A stretch of DNA of 40,136 nt from Acidobacteria bacterium RIFCSPLOWO2_12_FULL_65_11 (GCA_001767495.1 MELA01000131.1:1-40136), one strand, 5' to 3'; shown: positions 6,115 through 16,884, numbered from the stretch's first letter. Made by a program: numbers and translations. Notes: generated by a model from the letters alone, not told the origin.

Positions 6115-7599
6115 TTACGACTTGACGGTCAGTGAATCGGCGCGTGCGGGCGTTCCAGGCGGCGTGGCCGGCGGCTCGGCGTCCGGCCCGCTGCCGTTAT
6201 CGCTCCGCCTCCGCTTGGGCCGGATGTCGTAGCGCTTGATCATCTCGTTGAGCGTGGTGGGCTTGATGTGCAGGAGCTCGGCGGCCCGCTTCTGGACGCC
6301 TCCCGCGGCCTCGAGCGTCGACTCGATCAGCCGCTTCTCGAAGTCCGTGGTCACGTCCTTAAACGAGATCCCCTCGGGCGGCACGACGAACTGCGGCGTT
6401 TGGAACTCCGGCGCCTTGCGCACGTGATCCGGGATGAGATCGACGCCGATGCGGGGGCCGGCCGTCAGGACCACGGCCCGCTCGATCACGTTCTCGAGCT
6501 CGCGCACGTTGCCGGGCCAGTCGTAGTCGGTCAGCAGGCTGAGGGCGTCGGGAGCGATCTCGAGGCCCGTCTTGTGGTTCTCGTCGCCGTACTTCTGCAG
6601 GCAGTGCTGGGCGAGCAGCGGAATGTCGTCCTTGCGGTCGCGCAGGGGCGGGAGCTCGATGGCGATGACGTTGAGGCGGTAGAACAGATCCTCCCGGAAC
6701 TTCCCTTCCTCGATCATCCGCCGCAGGTCGAGGGTGGTCGCGGCAAGAATCCGCGCGTCAATCTGCAGTGTTTCCACGCCGCCCAGGCGCATGAACTCCC
6801 GCTCCTGGATGACGCGCAGCAGCTTGGCCTGCGTCTCGATCGGCACGTTACCGATCTCGTCCAGGAACAGGCTGCCCTTGTCCGCCAGATCCAAGAGCCC
6901 CTTCTTCGGGTACACCGCGCCCGCAAACGCACCCTTGACGTGGCCGAAGAGCGTCGACTCGATTAGATCGGGCGGCGAGTTGGCCGAGTTGACCGTGACG
7001 AACGGCCGTTCGGCCCTCGAGGAGTTGGCGTGGATCGCCCGCGCCACCATCTCCTTGCCCGTGCCGCTCTCGCCTGAAATCAGGATGGTCGATCGGCTCG
7101 GCGCCGCCTGGATGATCAGGTCGAACACCTGACGCATCTTCGGGCTCCTGCCGATGATGTTGCCAAACTTGTGATACCGCTCCTGGAGGTTCTGCCGCAG
7201 GTTGCGGTTTTCGTGCACCAGCCGCCGCCGCTCCAAGGCGTTACGGACGACGACGAGCACCTGGTCGTTCTTGAAGGGCTTGGTGAGGTAATCGAACGCG
7301 CCGGCCTTCATGGCCGAAATCGCGCTCTCGACCGACGCGTACGCCGTGATGATGACAACGGCCAGGTCTTCGTCGATGCGTCTGAGCTCGTCGAGCGTCG
7401 CGATGCCGTCGAGACCGGGCATCATGATGTCGACAATGGCGGCGTCAAACGGCAGGGCGCGCGCCATCTCGAGGCCCTCGCCGCCCGACGCGGCGACCCG
7501 CACGTCGTAGCCTTCCCGAGCGAGCAGCGTCTCGAGAATCTCGCGCATCACCTCTTCATCGTCGATGACGAGGAGCGTGCCAGTACGGGATGTGGACAT
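6115..7599 (-). CDS. NtrC-family sigma-54-type response regulator with GAFAGA loop
   Basis: The 494-residue regulator has a receiver domain (VIDDEE, phosphoacceptor Asp57 in VDIMMPG, KPF), an AAA+ domain (Walker A GESGTGKE near 177, Walker B GSLFLDEIG near 245, WPGNVRELENVIERAV) and a C-terminal Fis-type helix-turn-helix (AAELLHIKPTTLNEMIKRY). The sigma-54 contact loop reads GAFAGA rather than GAFTGA, and the preceding segment is VNSANSPPDLIESTLFG rather than the usual VNCAALPE type. The Thr is the key sigma-54 contact, so activation may be altered or sigma-54-independent. The gene lies just downstream of the histidine kinase on the same strand, and the two form an obvious pair. Confidence 0.92.
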   Translation of the reverse strand: MSTSRTGTLLVIDDEEVMREILETLLAREGYDVRVAASGGEGLEMARALPFDAAIVDIMMPGLDGIATLDELRRIDEDLAVVIITAYASVESAISAMKAGAFDYLTKPFKNDQVLVVVRNALERRRLVHENRNLRQNLQERYHKFGNIIGRSPKMRQVFDLIIQAAPSRSTILISGESGTGKEMVARAIHANSSRAERPFVTVNSANSPPDLIESTLFGHVKGAFAGAVYPKKGLLDLADKGSLFLDEIGNVPIETQAKLLRVIQEREFMRLGGVETLQIDARILAATTLDLRRMIEEGKFREDLFYRLNVIAIELPPLRDRKDDIPLLAQHCLQKYGDENHKTGLEIAPDALSLLTDYDWPGNVRELENVIERAVVLTAGPRIGVDLIPDHVRKAPEFQTPQFVVPPEGISFKDVTTDFEKRLIESTLEAAGGVQKRAAELLHIKPTTLNEMIKRYDIRPKRRRSDNGSGPDAEPPATPPGTPARADSLTVKS

Positions 7600-7611
7600 G
7601 GCGTCTCAATC

Positions 7612-7634
7612 GTCCGGCTCAAGCCGGACACTAC
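7612..7634 (-). repeat. Dispersed palindrome, copy A
   Basis: GTCCGGCTCAAGCCGGAC followed by ACTAC, the reverse-complement orientation of the family GTAGTGTCCGSCTNNAGSCGGAC. It lies between the kinase and regulator genes, and its CTA supplies the kinase stop codon (7631-7633). Confidence 0.85.
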
Positions 7635-10525
7635 ATGCGGGCGGCGCCCTGCGTGCGCTCGGCGGCGGCGCGCGGCAGTGTCAAGGTGAACCGCGTGCCC
7701 TTACCGATCGCGCTGTCGCAGCGAATCATCCCCTCGTGCTCGCGCACGATGCCGTACGTGATGGACAGGCCGAGCCCCGTGCCGCGGCCCGCCGCTTTCG
7801 TGGTGAAGAACGGGTCGTAGATGCGCGCGAGGTGCTCGGAGGGAATCCCCGAACCGGTGTCGGCGACCTCGGCGACGACCAGGTCGTCCTCGACGCGGGT
7901 CGACACTGACAGCCAGCCGCCTTTGGGCATCGCGTCGCGGGCGTTCAGGAACAGGTTGAGGAACACCTGCTGGAGCTGTTGCTCGGCGCCGACCACTCTG
8001 ACCTCGGTCGGGGCCAGCTCGCGCCGAATCTTGATCCTGCCGACTTCGAACTGATGCTCGATGAGCGAAAAGACGTCCGAAATCACGGCGTTGAGATCCA
8101 CGTCGATATGCTCGTTCCCCGTGCCGCCGGGCCTCGACAGGTTGAGCAGGCCGCTCACGATCTTGGCGGCGCGGAAGGTCTGCTTCTCGATTTTTTCGAG
8201 GAGCGCCGTCTTCGGATCGCTCTGGTCGGCGCCCTCGAGCAGCATCTGCGTGAAACTCGAGATGCCGGTCAGCGGCGTGTTGACTTCGTGCGCCACGCCG
8301 GCGGCCAGGACGCCAATCGACGCCATCTTCTCGGAGATCTGTAACTGTTCCTCGAGCCGCACGCGATCGGTGATGTCTTCGACCAGCAGAATCGTGCCCG
8401 CGACCACTCTCCCGGCCGGATCCTGCAGCGGCACTTCCGTGGCATTGACCAGCATCCGCGAGGCCCGGCCATCCTCCCCCTTGCGCCGCTGGAGCGGCAC
8501 GCGATGGAGCGTCGCGCCGTGCGGGTACTCGCGGCGCGCGGCGGCCAGTGCCTCGACAAACGCCTGGTCGAACATCTCGCCGAGCGTTCGTCCGACCGCT
8601 TCCTCGCGCCTGATACCGTAGATCTCTTCGAGCGCGCGGTTCCATCGCACGATCCGCTCGTTGGGGTCGAACACGGCCAGCCCGTTGTCGAGCGACTCAA
8701 GAATGTTCTCGTTGAACTCCCGCAGCCGGCCCAGCTCCTCAGCCTTCAAGTGCAGCTGCCGGTACAGCCGGCCGTTCTCGATCGCCGTGGCGACCTGCCC
8801 GGCCACGGCCGTCAGCAGTGCTAAATCCTCGCTGTTGAACGGCTCGTCGTCTGCCTTCCGCCCAAGGGCCAGGACGGCAATCGCGCGGCCCTCGAACAGA
8901 CACGGCACGAAGTAATAGATGCCGGCGTCCCGCCACGCCTCCACTTCCTCCGCGGTGAATCGAGCCGCCGCAATCGGATCGTCGAGCGCGACGGTCCGGC
9001 TGGCGTCGAGACGCATCATGAACGACGAAGAGCGCTCGAGCGCCGGCACGGCCTGGGTGAATCCGTGGCTGCCGATCGCCTCGAAATCGCCCGACCGCTC
9101 GTCGGCCAGCATGAGCGCCATGCGATCGACGACCAGCGTCTCGACGACTCGCGACACCAGGCGCTGGCTGAGGTGGACGATGTCGAGATCGGTGTTGAGA
9201 TCGCGCGCAAAGGCCACGAGCGCCCGGCGGTAGTCGTACCGATCGCGGTAGAAAAACACCCGGTCGAGCGCGTTCTGCAGGGCCTCCCTGACCGGCTGCG
9301 CGAGGAGCACTACGACGGCGGTGGCCAAGACCGCGATCACCCAATTATGCGAGGCCGAGTCGTTCGCGAACACGAAATCCGTCGCCTTCAGGAGCGCCAC
9401 GTAGAGCGCGAGGCTGGCCAGGCCGAACACGGCGTACACCAGGCCGCGCTTGGCGATCACCTCCACGTCCCGCAGGCGATATCGCACGATGGCGCATGCG
9501 AACGTCAGCGGCACCAGGCCGAGCGGCACCGCCGTGAGCTGGAGCGCGAACGGCGGGTCCGCGCCGAGCGCCCATGGCAGCGCGTAGCCGAGCGCGAACG
9601 GCCCGACGCCAAGCGCCGTTCCCCACCAGATCCAACGGAGCTGCCGCTCGGCCGTCACCGACGTGATTTCCCGGAACGCGCGCGCCAGCACGAAGAAGGC
9701 CGTCCCAGCGCAGAGAAACACGTAGACGAGCTCGGTCCGATCGAGCACGTCGATCATCCGCGAGAACAGCGGCCCGTCCGACGAGCCTTGTACCACCGCG
9801 GCGATGCGTAAGACGGCGAGCGCGAGCGCCGGCAGGTAGATCAAGGGCACCAAGAACCTGGACGCGCCGGTGGCGACCCGACGGTGCGGAAACACCAGCG
9901 TGAAGTGCAGCAGCACGGGCGGCAGGAGCGCCGTCGTCAGGGCGTCGCCCCAGTAGAAGATCCAATCGAGGCGATCGAAGGACCCGCCGAACGAGAACGT
10001 GAAGGCGCCGAAAAAGACGACCGAGAGCCAGAAGAAATGCAGCGTCGCCTGATCGCGCGGGCGTCTCAGACGAACTGACGCCCCCACGACGAGCGTGAAC
10101 AGCCCGACTGCCGCCAGCACGAAGTACATCGAGCTCGCCTGCGGGATGGGCGCGAGCACAACATCGACCGTCCGCCGCGTACCGAGATGCTGGATGGTGT
10201 AGGTGAGGGGAGTGCCGTCGCGGCCCGCGCGCTGGTACTCGATGACGTCAGCCGCCGTACGAACCGGCGAGCCGTTGACCGCGAGCAGGATGTCGCCCCG
10301 CTCGAGACCCGCGCGAGCCGCCGCCGACTCGGCGGCCAGATCGAGCGCCGTCACGGCCCCCGCACGCGCCCGCCACAAGACGCCATCCTCGACGTCGTGC
10401 GGGCGCGCAAACGTCGCGATGTTGGCGACGCCGAGCGCCGCCAGCAACACCGCCACGGCCAGCGCCAGGCCCGAGCGCCCCCACACGAGCCACCGCGCTT
10501 CGACAGGCTCAGCCACAGGTCTCAC
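7631..10525 (-). CDS. Membrane histidine kinase with PDZ, GAF and PAS domains
   Basis: A 964-residue kinase: TM helix (about 16-38), extracytoplasmic PDZ-like domain (ARAGLERGDILLAVNGSPV, about 65-85), a block of roughly eight hydrophobic segments (about 132-410), a GAF domain (about 440-600), a PAS domain (LDNGLAVFDPNERIVRWN, near 615-635), a HisKA helix with H in AGVAHEVNTPL (about 746), and HATPase boxes NARDAMPKGG, DTGSGIP and GRGTGLGLSI. It should phosphorylate the adjacent NtrC-type regulator. The annotated GTG start gives MRPVAEPVEARW, whose DNA (CTTCGACAGGCTCAG) resembles a common intergenic repeat. GTG at residue 14 (10486) is a plausible true start. Confidence 0.9.
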   Translation of the reverse strand: MRPVAEPVEARWLVWGRSGLALAVAVLLAALGVANIATFARPHDVEDGVLWRARAGAVTALDLAAESAAARAGLERGDILLAVNGSPVRTAADVIEYQRAGRDGTPLTYTIQHLGTRRTVDVVLAPIPQASSMYFVLAAVGLFTLVVGASVRLRRPRDQATLHFFWLSVVFFGAFTFSFGGSFDRLDWIFYWGDALTTALLPPVLLHFTLVFPHRRVATGASRFLVPLIYLPALALAVLRIAAVVQGSSDGPLFSRMIDVLDRTELVYVFLCAGTAFFVLARAFREITSVTAERQLRWIWWGTALGVGPFALGYALPWALGADPPFALQLTAVPLGLVPLTFACAIVRYRLRDVEVIAKRGLVYAVFGLASLALYVALLKATDFVFANDSASHNWVIAVLATAVVVLLAQPVREALQNALDRVFFYRDRYDYRRALVAFARDLNTDLDIVHLSQRLVSRVVETLVVDRMALMLADERSGDFEAIGSHGFTQAVPALERSSSFMMRLDASRTVALDDPIAAARFTAEEVEAWRDAGIYYFVPCLFEGRAIAVLALGRKADDEPFNSEDLALLTAVAGQVATAIENGRLYRQLHLKAEELGRLREFNENILESLDNGLAVFDPNERIVRWNRALEEIYGIRREEAVGRTLGEMFDQAFVEALAAARREYPHGATLHRVPLQRRKGEDGRASRMLVNATEVPLQDPAGRVVAGTILLVEDITDRVRLEEQLQISEKMASIGVLAAGVAHEVNTPLTGISSFTQMLLEGADQSDPKTALLEKIEKQTFRAAKIVSGLLNLSRPGGTGNEHIDVDLNAVISDVFSLIEHQFEVGRIKIRRELAPTEVRVVGAEQQLQQVFLNLFLNARDAMPKGGWLSVSTRVEDDLVVAEVADTGSGIPSEHLARIYDPFFTTKAAGRGTGLGLSITYGIVREHEGMIRCDSAIGKGTRFTLTLPRAAAERTQGAARM

Positions 10526-10670
10526 GAGCTATAACGTCGCACCAAGCCGGTGCGAACAGCATCCGTAAGTATATGAAGAAACTGATGTTTGAGCCTAGGA
10601 ACTCCGGCGAAAACGGCGGCAAATCCAATAATTCGGATGTTGTGCTTGACCTTATGGATCGCGCCAATGC

Positions 10671-10783
10671 TGTAGTGTCCGCCTTTAGGCGCACTTCCAG
10701 GTCCGGTTGCCAGCCTCCGCGCGTCCGCGCTTCGGCTAGGGCTCGCCGCAGCCGATGGCGTAGGCGGAAAGCCGGACACTTAC
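10671..10783. repeat. Composite inverted repeat: two dispersed-palindrome ends around a second repeat
   Basis: TGTAGTGTCCGCCTTTAGGC (10671-10690) and TAGGCGGAAAGCCGGACACT (10761-10780) are inverted copies of the palindrome family. Between them lies GCTTCGGCTAGGGCTCGCCG (10730-10749), a second element that recurs near 20760. The rest of the spacer between the kinase and the beta-barrel gene shows nothing coding. Confidence 0.7.
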
Positions 10784-10792
10784 AATTTGTGT

Positions 10793-12742
10793 CTAGAACT
10801 TGAGCGTGAGACCGCCGACGACCCGCTTGGGCGGGTGGATGACGAGCAACTCGTCGTAGACCGACGACCCGACGGGGCCCTCGCGGAAGAAGTTGCGGAC
10901 CGCGAGCAGCATCTCCCACCTCGCGGCGCCAAAGTCCATGAACGGCAGCGACTGACGGACCTGGACGTCAAAGCGCGAATCGAGGCGATCTGGGCTTTCG
11001 CGGGGCCGCGCGAAGGCATTGCTCACTCGGTAGAGGAGCACGACCCGAGTCGATGTCTCGGGCACGTCGGCCTCGAGTGTCGTCGCTACGTCGTGCACGT
11101 CCTCCGACTCCAGCCGGCCCGTGGACGGCGCGAGCAGCATCAAGTAGCTCGCGCTCGCGGTCGGATACCAGTGGGCGCGAGTGCGTGAGTACTCCACGGA
11201 ACCGCGGACGCGGTGGGCCAACGCCGTGCGGATTCCTGCGCTCCAGCCGGTCGCGTCCACATCGCCGTTGCTGCTGACGAAATAGTGGCCCAGGTGGGCC
11301 CCGGGGCCGACCGGTCTGTCGACGCCGAAGAGCGTCACCAACTGGTCGTCGACGTGCTGATGGAATACGCGCACCGACACGGTCGACTCACCCATATCGC
11401 GCGCCGCTTCAACGTCCAGATGGGTCGTGTGCTCCGCCGTGAGCGGCTGTCCCTCGACGAGCGACGAGAAGGTCCGCTGCGGAGGCAACCAGAGACCGGG
11501 CTCGATGGGCGGCAAAAATTCTTCGGCGCCCGGGGCGAGCGCGCGGCGCGACGCCCGGGCACTCAACCGGAAGCGGTCGGTCGGCGAAATCGTCAGCGCG
11601 ACGCGCGGACTGACGAGGTCCGAGGTCTCGAGATAGTCGTATCGCGCGATACGGGCGCCATAGGTGATCGACACGGCCGGTGCGAGGGCAAACGTGTCGA
11701 AGCCGTACAGCGCCCCGGCATAGTGGCCCCTATCGGAGACCTCGCGCAGAGCGTAGGTGGCAGGATTCCCGCGGTCGTAGCGCTGGGTACTGTACGAGAA
11801 ACCGAGATCATAGCGATGGCGCGCCGGCACCCGCGTCGAGTACGCGGCGGCGGCGAACCACGAGGGGCGATCGCCGTCGGTGAGCGCGCCGCGTACCGTC
11901 CACTCGGCGTCGCCGACCGGCGCGCCGAGCGACACATACGCCGTGCCGCGCGAAAAGCTGTTCGACGCGAACACGTCCGGACCGTCTTCGTTGACCGAGC
12001 CAGTGGTCAGCAGGATGACCTGGCCGGAGAACGGCACGCCGGTCAGGAAGCCCGTGGCGAGCCCCGCCCCGGATCCGCCGGACCGGCCGAACCGGTTGAG
12101 GGGCCCAAAGACATTGGTCTCGAGCGTCGGGGGACTCTCGGCAAGGAACTCGTCTGGGAAGGTGACGTCCTTCAGCACGCCGCGGCGCGCGTGCCGAAGG
12201 CGCCAGGCAATCTCGTCTTGTCCATCAGTGTCAGATTTCTCGGCGGCGGCATCGTCCGAAGCAGCCGGATCGGCAGTCTCGGCCCCGGCGGCCGGCGGCA
12301 ACGTGCGAGGCTGCAACGTGCCGCCCATCCCGGCCGCGAGCACCGGGTACGGCGAGGGGTTGCCGCTGATCGAGGAGCTGAGGCGCCTGAGGGCAATCGA
12401 GGAGTCGACTCGCGCACTCGGTCGGACGTCGACAAGCCGCCCGCGCGGGGAGACGAAACCCGCCGATTGCGCGCGAACAAGGTACCGACCCGGCGGCAGC
12501 GTGCGCAACTCGAATCGTCCACTTCCATCCGTGAGGGTGGACGACGACGTCGCACCAAGTGCCGAGACCAAGGCGCCTGACACCGCCGCGCCTGCCTCGT
12601 CCTGGACGATCCCCGCGATCGACCCAGAGGTGAGCACCGCCACGCGGCGCACAGACAGAGACGGGCCCTGCGCGCCAGCGCCGGCCGCGACCGAGAGCAG
12701 CATCAGACCACCGACCGCCGCCGTCAGTCTGGAGTAGCTCAT
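10793..12742 (-). CDS. Outer-membrane beta-barrel protein with carboxypeptidase-regulatory domain
   Basis: About 649 residues from MSYSRL (the ORF-track start three codons earlier is also possible). A signal peptide (LTAAVGGLMLLSVAAGAGAQG) precedes a CarboxypepD_reg domain (SGSIAGIVQDEAGAAVSGALVS ... LPPGRYLVRAQSAGF), a low-complexity acidic linker, then a long aromatic-alternating region ending GGLTLKF with the terminal Phe of beta-barrel outer-membrane proteins. This matches TonB-dependent-receptor-like proteins of Acidobacteriota, although a clear TonB box and a full plug domain are not visible. The following gene on the same strand upstream is also exported. Substrate unknown. Confidence 0.78.
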   Translation of the reverse strand: MSYSRLTAAVGGLMLLSVAAGAGAQGPSLSVRRVAVLTSGSIAGIVQDEAGAAVSGALVSALGATSSSTLTDGSGRFELRTLPPGRYLVRAQSAGFVSPRGRLVDVRPSARVDSSIALRRLSSSISGNPSPYPVLAAGMGGTLQPRTLPPAAGAETADPAASDDAAAEKSDTDGQDEIAWRLRHARRGVLKDVTFPDEFLAESPPTLETNVFGPLNRFGRSGGSGAGLATGFLTGVPFSGQVILLTTGSVNEDGPDVFASNSFSRGTAYVSLGAPVGDAEWTVRGALTDGDRPSWFAAAAYSTRVPARHRYDLGFSYSTQRYDRGNPATYALREVSDRGHYAGALYGFDTFALAPAVSITYGARIARYDYLETSDLVSPRVALTISPTDRFRLSARASRRALAPGAEEFLPPIEPGLWLPPQRTFSSLVEGQPLTAEHTTHLDVEAARDMGESTVSVRVFHQHVDDQLVTLFGVDRPVGPGAHLGHYFVSSNGDVDATGWSAGIRTALAHRVRGSVEYSRTRAHWYPTASASYLMLLAPSTGRLESEDVHDVATTLEADVPETSTRVVLLYRVSNAFARPRESPDRLDSRFDVQVRQSLPFMDFGAARWEMLLAVRNFFREGPVGSSVYDELLVIHPPKRVVGGLTLKF

Positions 12743-12801
12743 CTCACCCACTCACTAACTCCAGGGGCCGGCCCCTGGTCATCACAGAGAGACCGCCGCT
12801 T

Positions 12802-13917
12802 CTAGGGCGCGACCGTAAAGTTGATGTCCCGCGTCAGCGACTTACTCGCGAGCTTGTCGGTCACTTTGACTTCGAGCCGGTACGCACCCTCTGGGAACGA
12901 TGCCAACGGTACGGCCTGGCCCGTCTGCAGTTGGTGGCCTGCCGCGAGATTGAACTCCGCCGGCAGCGACTGCGCGTTCAAGTTCTGCGGGTTGGTCTTG
13001 TTGAAGAACTTCTCGCCGGCCTTGCACGGCTCGCCCTCTTTGGCCTCGGTGCCGGGAGCGGCCTGGCAGAAGCTGTACTCCACCATCACGTCAGGCTTGT
13101 TTGCCGCGTCGCTCTTCGCGTTGTAGATCAGCATGAAGAGGGAGAGTTCCGATTTCTTGGTGAACTTGGTGTCGGCGACCGGGACGATTTCGATCGGGCC
13201 GAGCGCATAAGGACGTTCGGCCATTTGCTGCTGCGACAAAGGGGCCGTCACCGGATCGACACGCTCGGCGACAATGACCGAGCTCGTGGTGAGGTCGCTC
13301 GTCCAGAAGTCGGGAACGGTAATGGTGTGCTTGACCACTGCAGCCTTCGGCGGTGGCGCGCCCTTCTGGGCGGAGATGGGCTCTTTGAGGGCGACAAACA
13401 CGTCGTAGACGCCTGCCGGCACCGAGAAGGACCGTGCGATCCGCGTCGGCGTGCCCGCTGCGCCCACCACGAGCTGCGTCACGAAATTGATGTCCTCGTA
13501 CGCGTATCTCGGCCTGGCGGCCGGAGCCCCCGCGGGGGCCGGCGGCGCGGCCGGGGCCGGCGCCTTCGAAACCACGCGCCAATAGAGCGCCACCGATCCG
13601 CTTGTCAACTTCGACCCGTCGACCGTGACGACGAAGGGGACGTACTGGGCGTTTGGACCGCTCTTGAGGTAATCCTCGCGCATCCAGGCGAGCGCGAAGT
13701 CGTTGGGCGCGGTTTGCCCGGCCGCTAGGTCGTCAACCAGCTTGACGGTGCCCTGAATTTCAGCCTGACGGGCGGCTGCCGCCGCGGCCTGTGCGCGGGC
13801 ATCCTGTCCCTGTGCCTGTCCTTGCGTCTGACCCTGCCGCCCCTGGGCGAGCAGGCCGCCCGAGCACAGTACGCTCAGGGCCGTACCAACCGCGAACCAT
13901 CGATTCGAACTCACCAT
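12802..13917 (-). CDS. Secreted protein of unknown function, Gln/Ala-rich after signal peptide
   Basis: Start chosen at MVSSNRWFAVGTALSVLCSG (371 residues), giving a normal signal peptide that ends at LLAQG. The ORF-track start 30 codons earlier lacks one. After a low-complexity stretch (QGQTQGQAQGQDARAQAAAA) the protein has a beta-rich body with DFALAWMREDYLKSGPNAQYVPFVVTVDG-type strands, a Pro/Ala insert, FWTSDLTTSSVIVAERVD and a C-terminal Ig-like segment (FPEGAYRLEVKVTDKLASKS). This suggests an extracytoplasmic protein of stacked beta domains. It probably shares an operon with the outer-membrane protein downstream, 59 nt away. I do not recognise the family. Confidence 0.7.
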   Translation of the reverse strand: MVSSNRWFAVGTALSVLCSGGLLAQGRQGQTQGQAQGQDARAQAAAAAARQAEIQGTVKLVDDLAAGQTAPNDFALAWMREDYLKSGPNAQYVPFVVTVDGSKLTSGSVALYWRVVSKAPAPAAPPAPAGAPAARPRYAYEDINFVTQLVVGAAGTPTRIARSFSVPAGVYDVFVALKEPISAQKGAPPPKAAVVKHTITVPDFWTSDLTTSSVIVAERVDPVTAPLSQQQMAERPYALGPIEIVPVADTKFTKKSELSLFMLIYNAKSDAANKPDVMVEYSFCQAAPGTEAKEGEPCKAGEKFFNKTNPQNLNAQSLPAEFNLAAGHQLQTGQAVPLASFPEGAYRLEVKVTDKLASKSLTRDINFTVAP

Positions 13918-14055
13918 AAGAAGGCCCACTCCCCCATATTTAGGTGTGATGAACAGCTCATGATAGGCGCGCCTCCCACGCAAGTCAAACCATTCTGTCT
14001 GCGGCACTTCAGCCGCCTGACTCGTGTGCTATGCTGACCCGCTGATTGATCCGCT

Positions 14056-15345
14056 ATGTCGGCGCTCGTTGACGACAGCCTGGTGATTGTCCTCGCCGGT
14101 GGCGCCGGCGAGCGCCTCTATCCCCTGACGAAGGATCGGGCCAAGCCGGCCGTCTATTTCGGCGGGCCGTACCGCATGATCGACTTCTCGCTCAGCAACT
14201 GCATCAACTCGGGGCTGCGGCGCATCTTCATCGCCACCCAGTACAAGTCGCTCTCGCTCAACCGGCACATCCGCATGGGCTGGAACATCGTTTCAGAGGA
14301 GCTCGGTGAGTTTGTTGAGATTCTTCCGCCGCAGAAGCGGGTCAGCGAGCACTGGTATCAGGGCACGGCCGATGCGGTGTACCAGAATCTCTACTCCATC
14401 CTGGACGAGGGCGCGCGCTACGCGATCGTGCTCTCGGGCGATCACGTCTACAAGATGGACTACGCGCGCATGCTGCGCTTCCATCAAGAGCGCGGCGCGG
14501 CCGTGACGCTGGCCACGATCGAGGTGCCGCGGGCCGACGCGCACCGCTTCGGCATTATTGCCGTCGACGACCAGGAGCGCGTCACGGGATTTGAGGAGAA
14601 GCCGGAGCAGGCCAGTCCGATTCCCGGCTCGCCCGACCTGGCGCTCGCCTCGATGGGCGTCTACGTGTTCGACATCGACGTCCTGGTGCGCGCCCTCGAA
14701 GCGGACGCGACGGAGGCGACCTCTCACGACTTCGGGAAGGACGTCATCCCGGCACTCATACAGACCGACGTCGTGTACTCGTATCGCTTCTACGACGAGA
14801 ACAAGAAGGCCTCGAAGTACTGGCGCGACATCGGGACGCTCGACGCCTATTTCGAGGCGAACATGGATCTCTGCCATGTGAATCCCGAGTTCAACCTGTA
14901 CGATCCCGAGTGGCCGCTGCGCACGCATCAGCCCCAGGCGCCGCCCGCCAAGTTCGTGTTCGCGGACGCCGGACGGCGCTGCGGGCAGGCGCTCGACTCG
15001 ATCATTTCGCCCGGCTGCATCGTGTCGGGCGCCACGGTGTATGGCAGCGTGCTCTGCCCCAACGTGCGGGTGCACAGCTTCTCGCACATCGAGCAGTGCA
15101 TCCTGATGCCGGGCGTCCGGGTCGGCCGCCACGCGCGCCTCCGCCGCGTGATCGTCGATCGCGATGTGGTGATTCCGCGCGGCGCGCTCATCGGCTACAA
15201 CCCGGAGGAGGATCGCCGCCGCCACACGATGACCGACGGGGGCGTCATCGTCGTCGAAAGCGACGATGAGCCGCTCATCGGACCGGTGACGGACGAAGCG
15301 TTGGCGTTTGAGGCCGAGGCCGATCGGCGCGGCGGAGGCGCATAA
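14056..15345 (+). CDS. glgC: Glucose-1-phosphate adenylyltransferase
   Basis: The 429-residue enzyme makes ADP-glucose for glycogen synthesis. It shows the nucleotide-binding signature LAGGAGERLYPLTKDRAKPA, the pocket FGGPYRMIDFSLSNC, QGTADAVYQN, the SGDHVYKMDY metal site, the glucose-1-phosphate region FEEKP and the left-handed beta-helix C-terminus with hexapeptide-type repeats (ISPGCIVSGATVYGSVL). Length is normal. It begins a plus-strand run with eno and gpmA. A TATGCT hexamer at 14030-14035 may be its -10 element, leaving a short leader. Identification is certain. Confidence 0.96.
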   Translation: MSALVDDSLVIVLAGGAGERLYPLTKDRAKPAVYFGGPYRMIDFSLSNCINSGLRRIFIATQYKSLSLNRHIRMGWNIVSEELGEFVEILPPQKRVSEHWYQGTADAVYQNLYSILDEGARYAIVLSGDHVYKMDYARMLRFHQERGAAVTLATIEVPRADAHRFGIIAVDDQERVTGFEEKPEQASPIPGSPDLALASMGVYVFDIDVLVRALEADATEATSHDFGKDVIPALIQTDVVYSYRFYDENKKASKYWRDIGTLDAYFEANMDLCHVNPEFNLYDPEWPLRTHQPQAPPAKFVFADAGRRCGQALDSIISPGCIVSGATVYGSVLCPNVRVHSFSHIEQCILMPGVRVGRHARLRRVIVDRDVVIPRGALIGYNPEEDRRRHTMTDGGVIVVESDDEPLIGPVTDEALAFEAEADRRGGGA

Positions 15346-15349
15346 AAAG

Positions 15350-16752
<1,403 letters not shown>

Positions 16753-16775
16753 GTCCGGCTGAAGCCGGACACTAC
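16753..16775 (-). repeat. Dispersed palindrome, copy B
   Basis: GTCCGGCTGAAGCCGGAC then ACTAC, beginning on the base after the eno stop codon. Confidence 0.88.
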
Positions 16776-16790
16776 GAAGACAATCCACAT

Positions 16791-16850
16791 GCGCGATCTT
16801 GCGTGTACAACGTGACCCCGCGTGCATGACGCGATCCTGCGTGTATAAGA
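16791..16850. repeat. Three imperfect ~20-nt tandem units
   Basis: GCGCGATCTTGCGTGTACAA, CGTGACCCCGCGTGCATGA and CGCGATCCTGCGTGTATAAG are three degenerate copies, framed by inverted copies of the dispersed palindrome (16753-16775 and 16851-16875). Confidence 0.65.
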
Positions 16851-16875
16851 TGTAGTGTCGGACTTTAGCCGGACC
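16851..16875 (+). repeat. Dispersed palindrome, copy C
   Basis: TGTAGTGTCGGACTTTAGCC then GGACC, lying just upstream of the gpmA start. In the ORF track it is translated as a spurious N-terminus (SDFSRTVG). Confidence 0.82.
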
Positions 16876-16884
16876 GTTGGGACC

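Noticed and set aside
11213-12580. 455-residue plus-strand ORF
   Set aside because: Antisense to the beta-barrel protein, which has a signal peptide, a regulatory domain and a C-terminal Phe.
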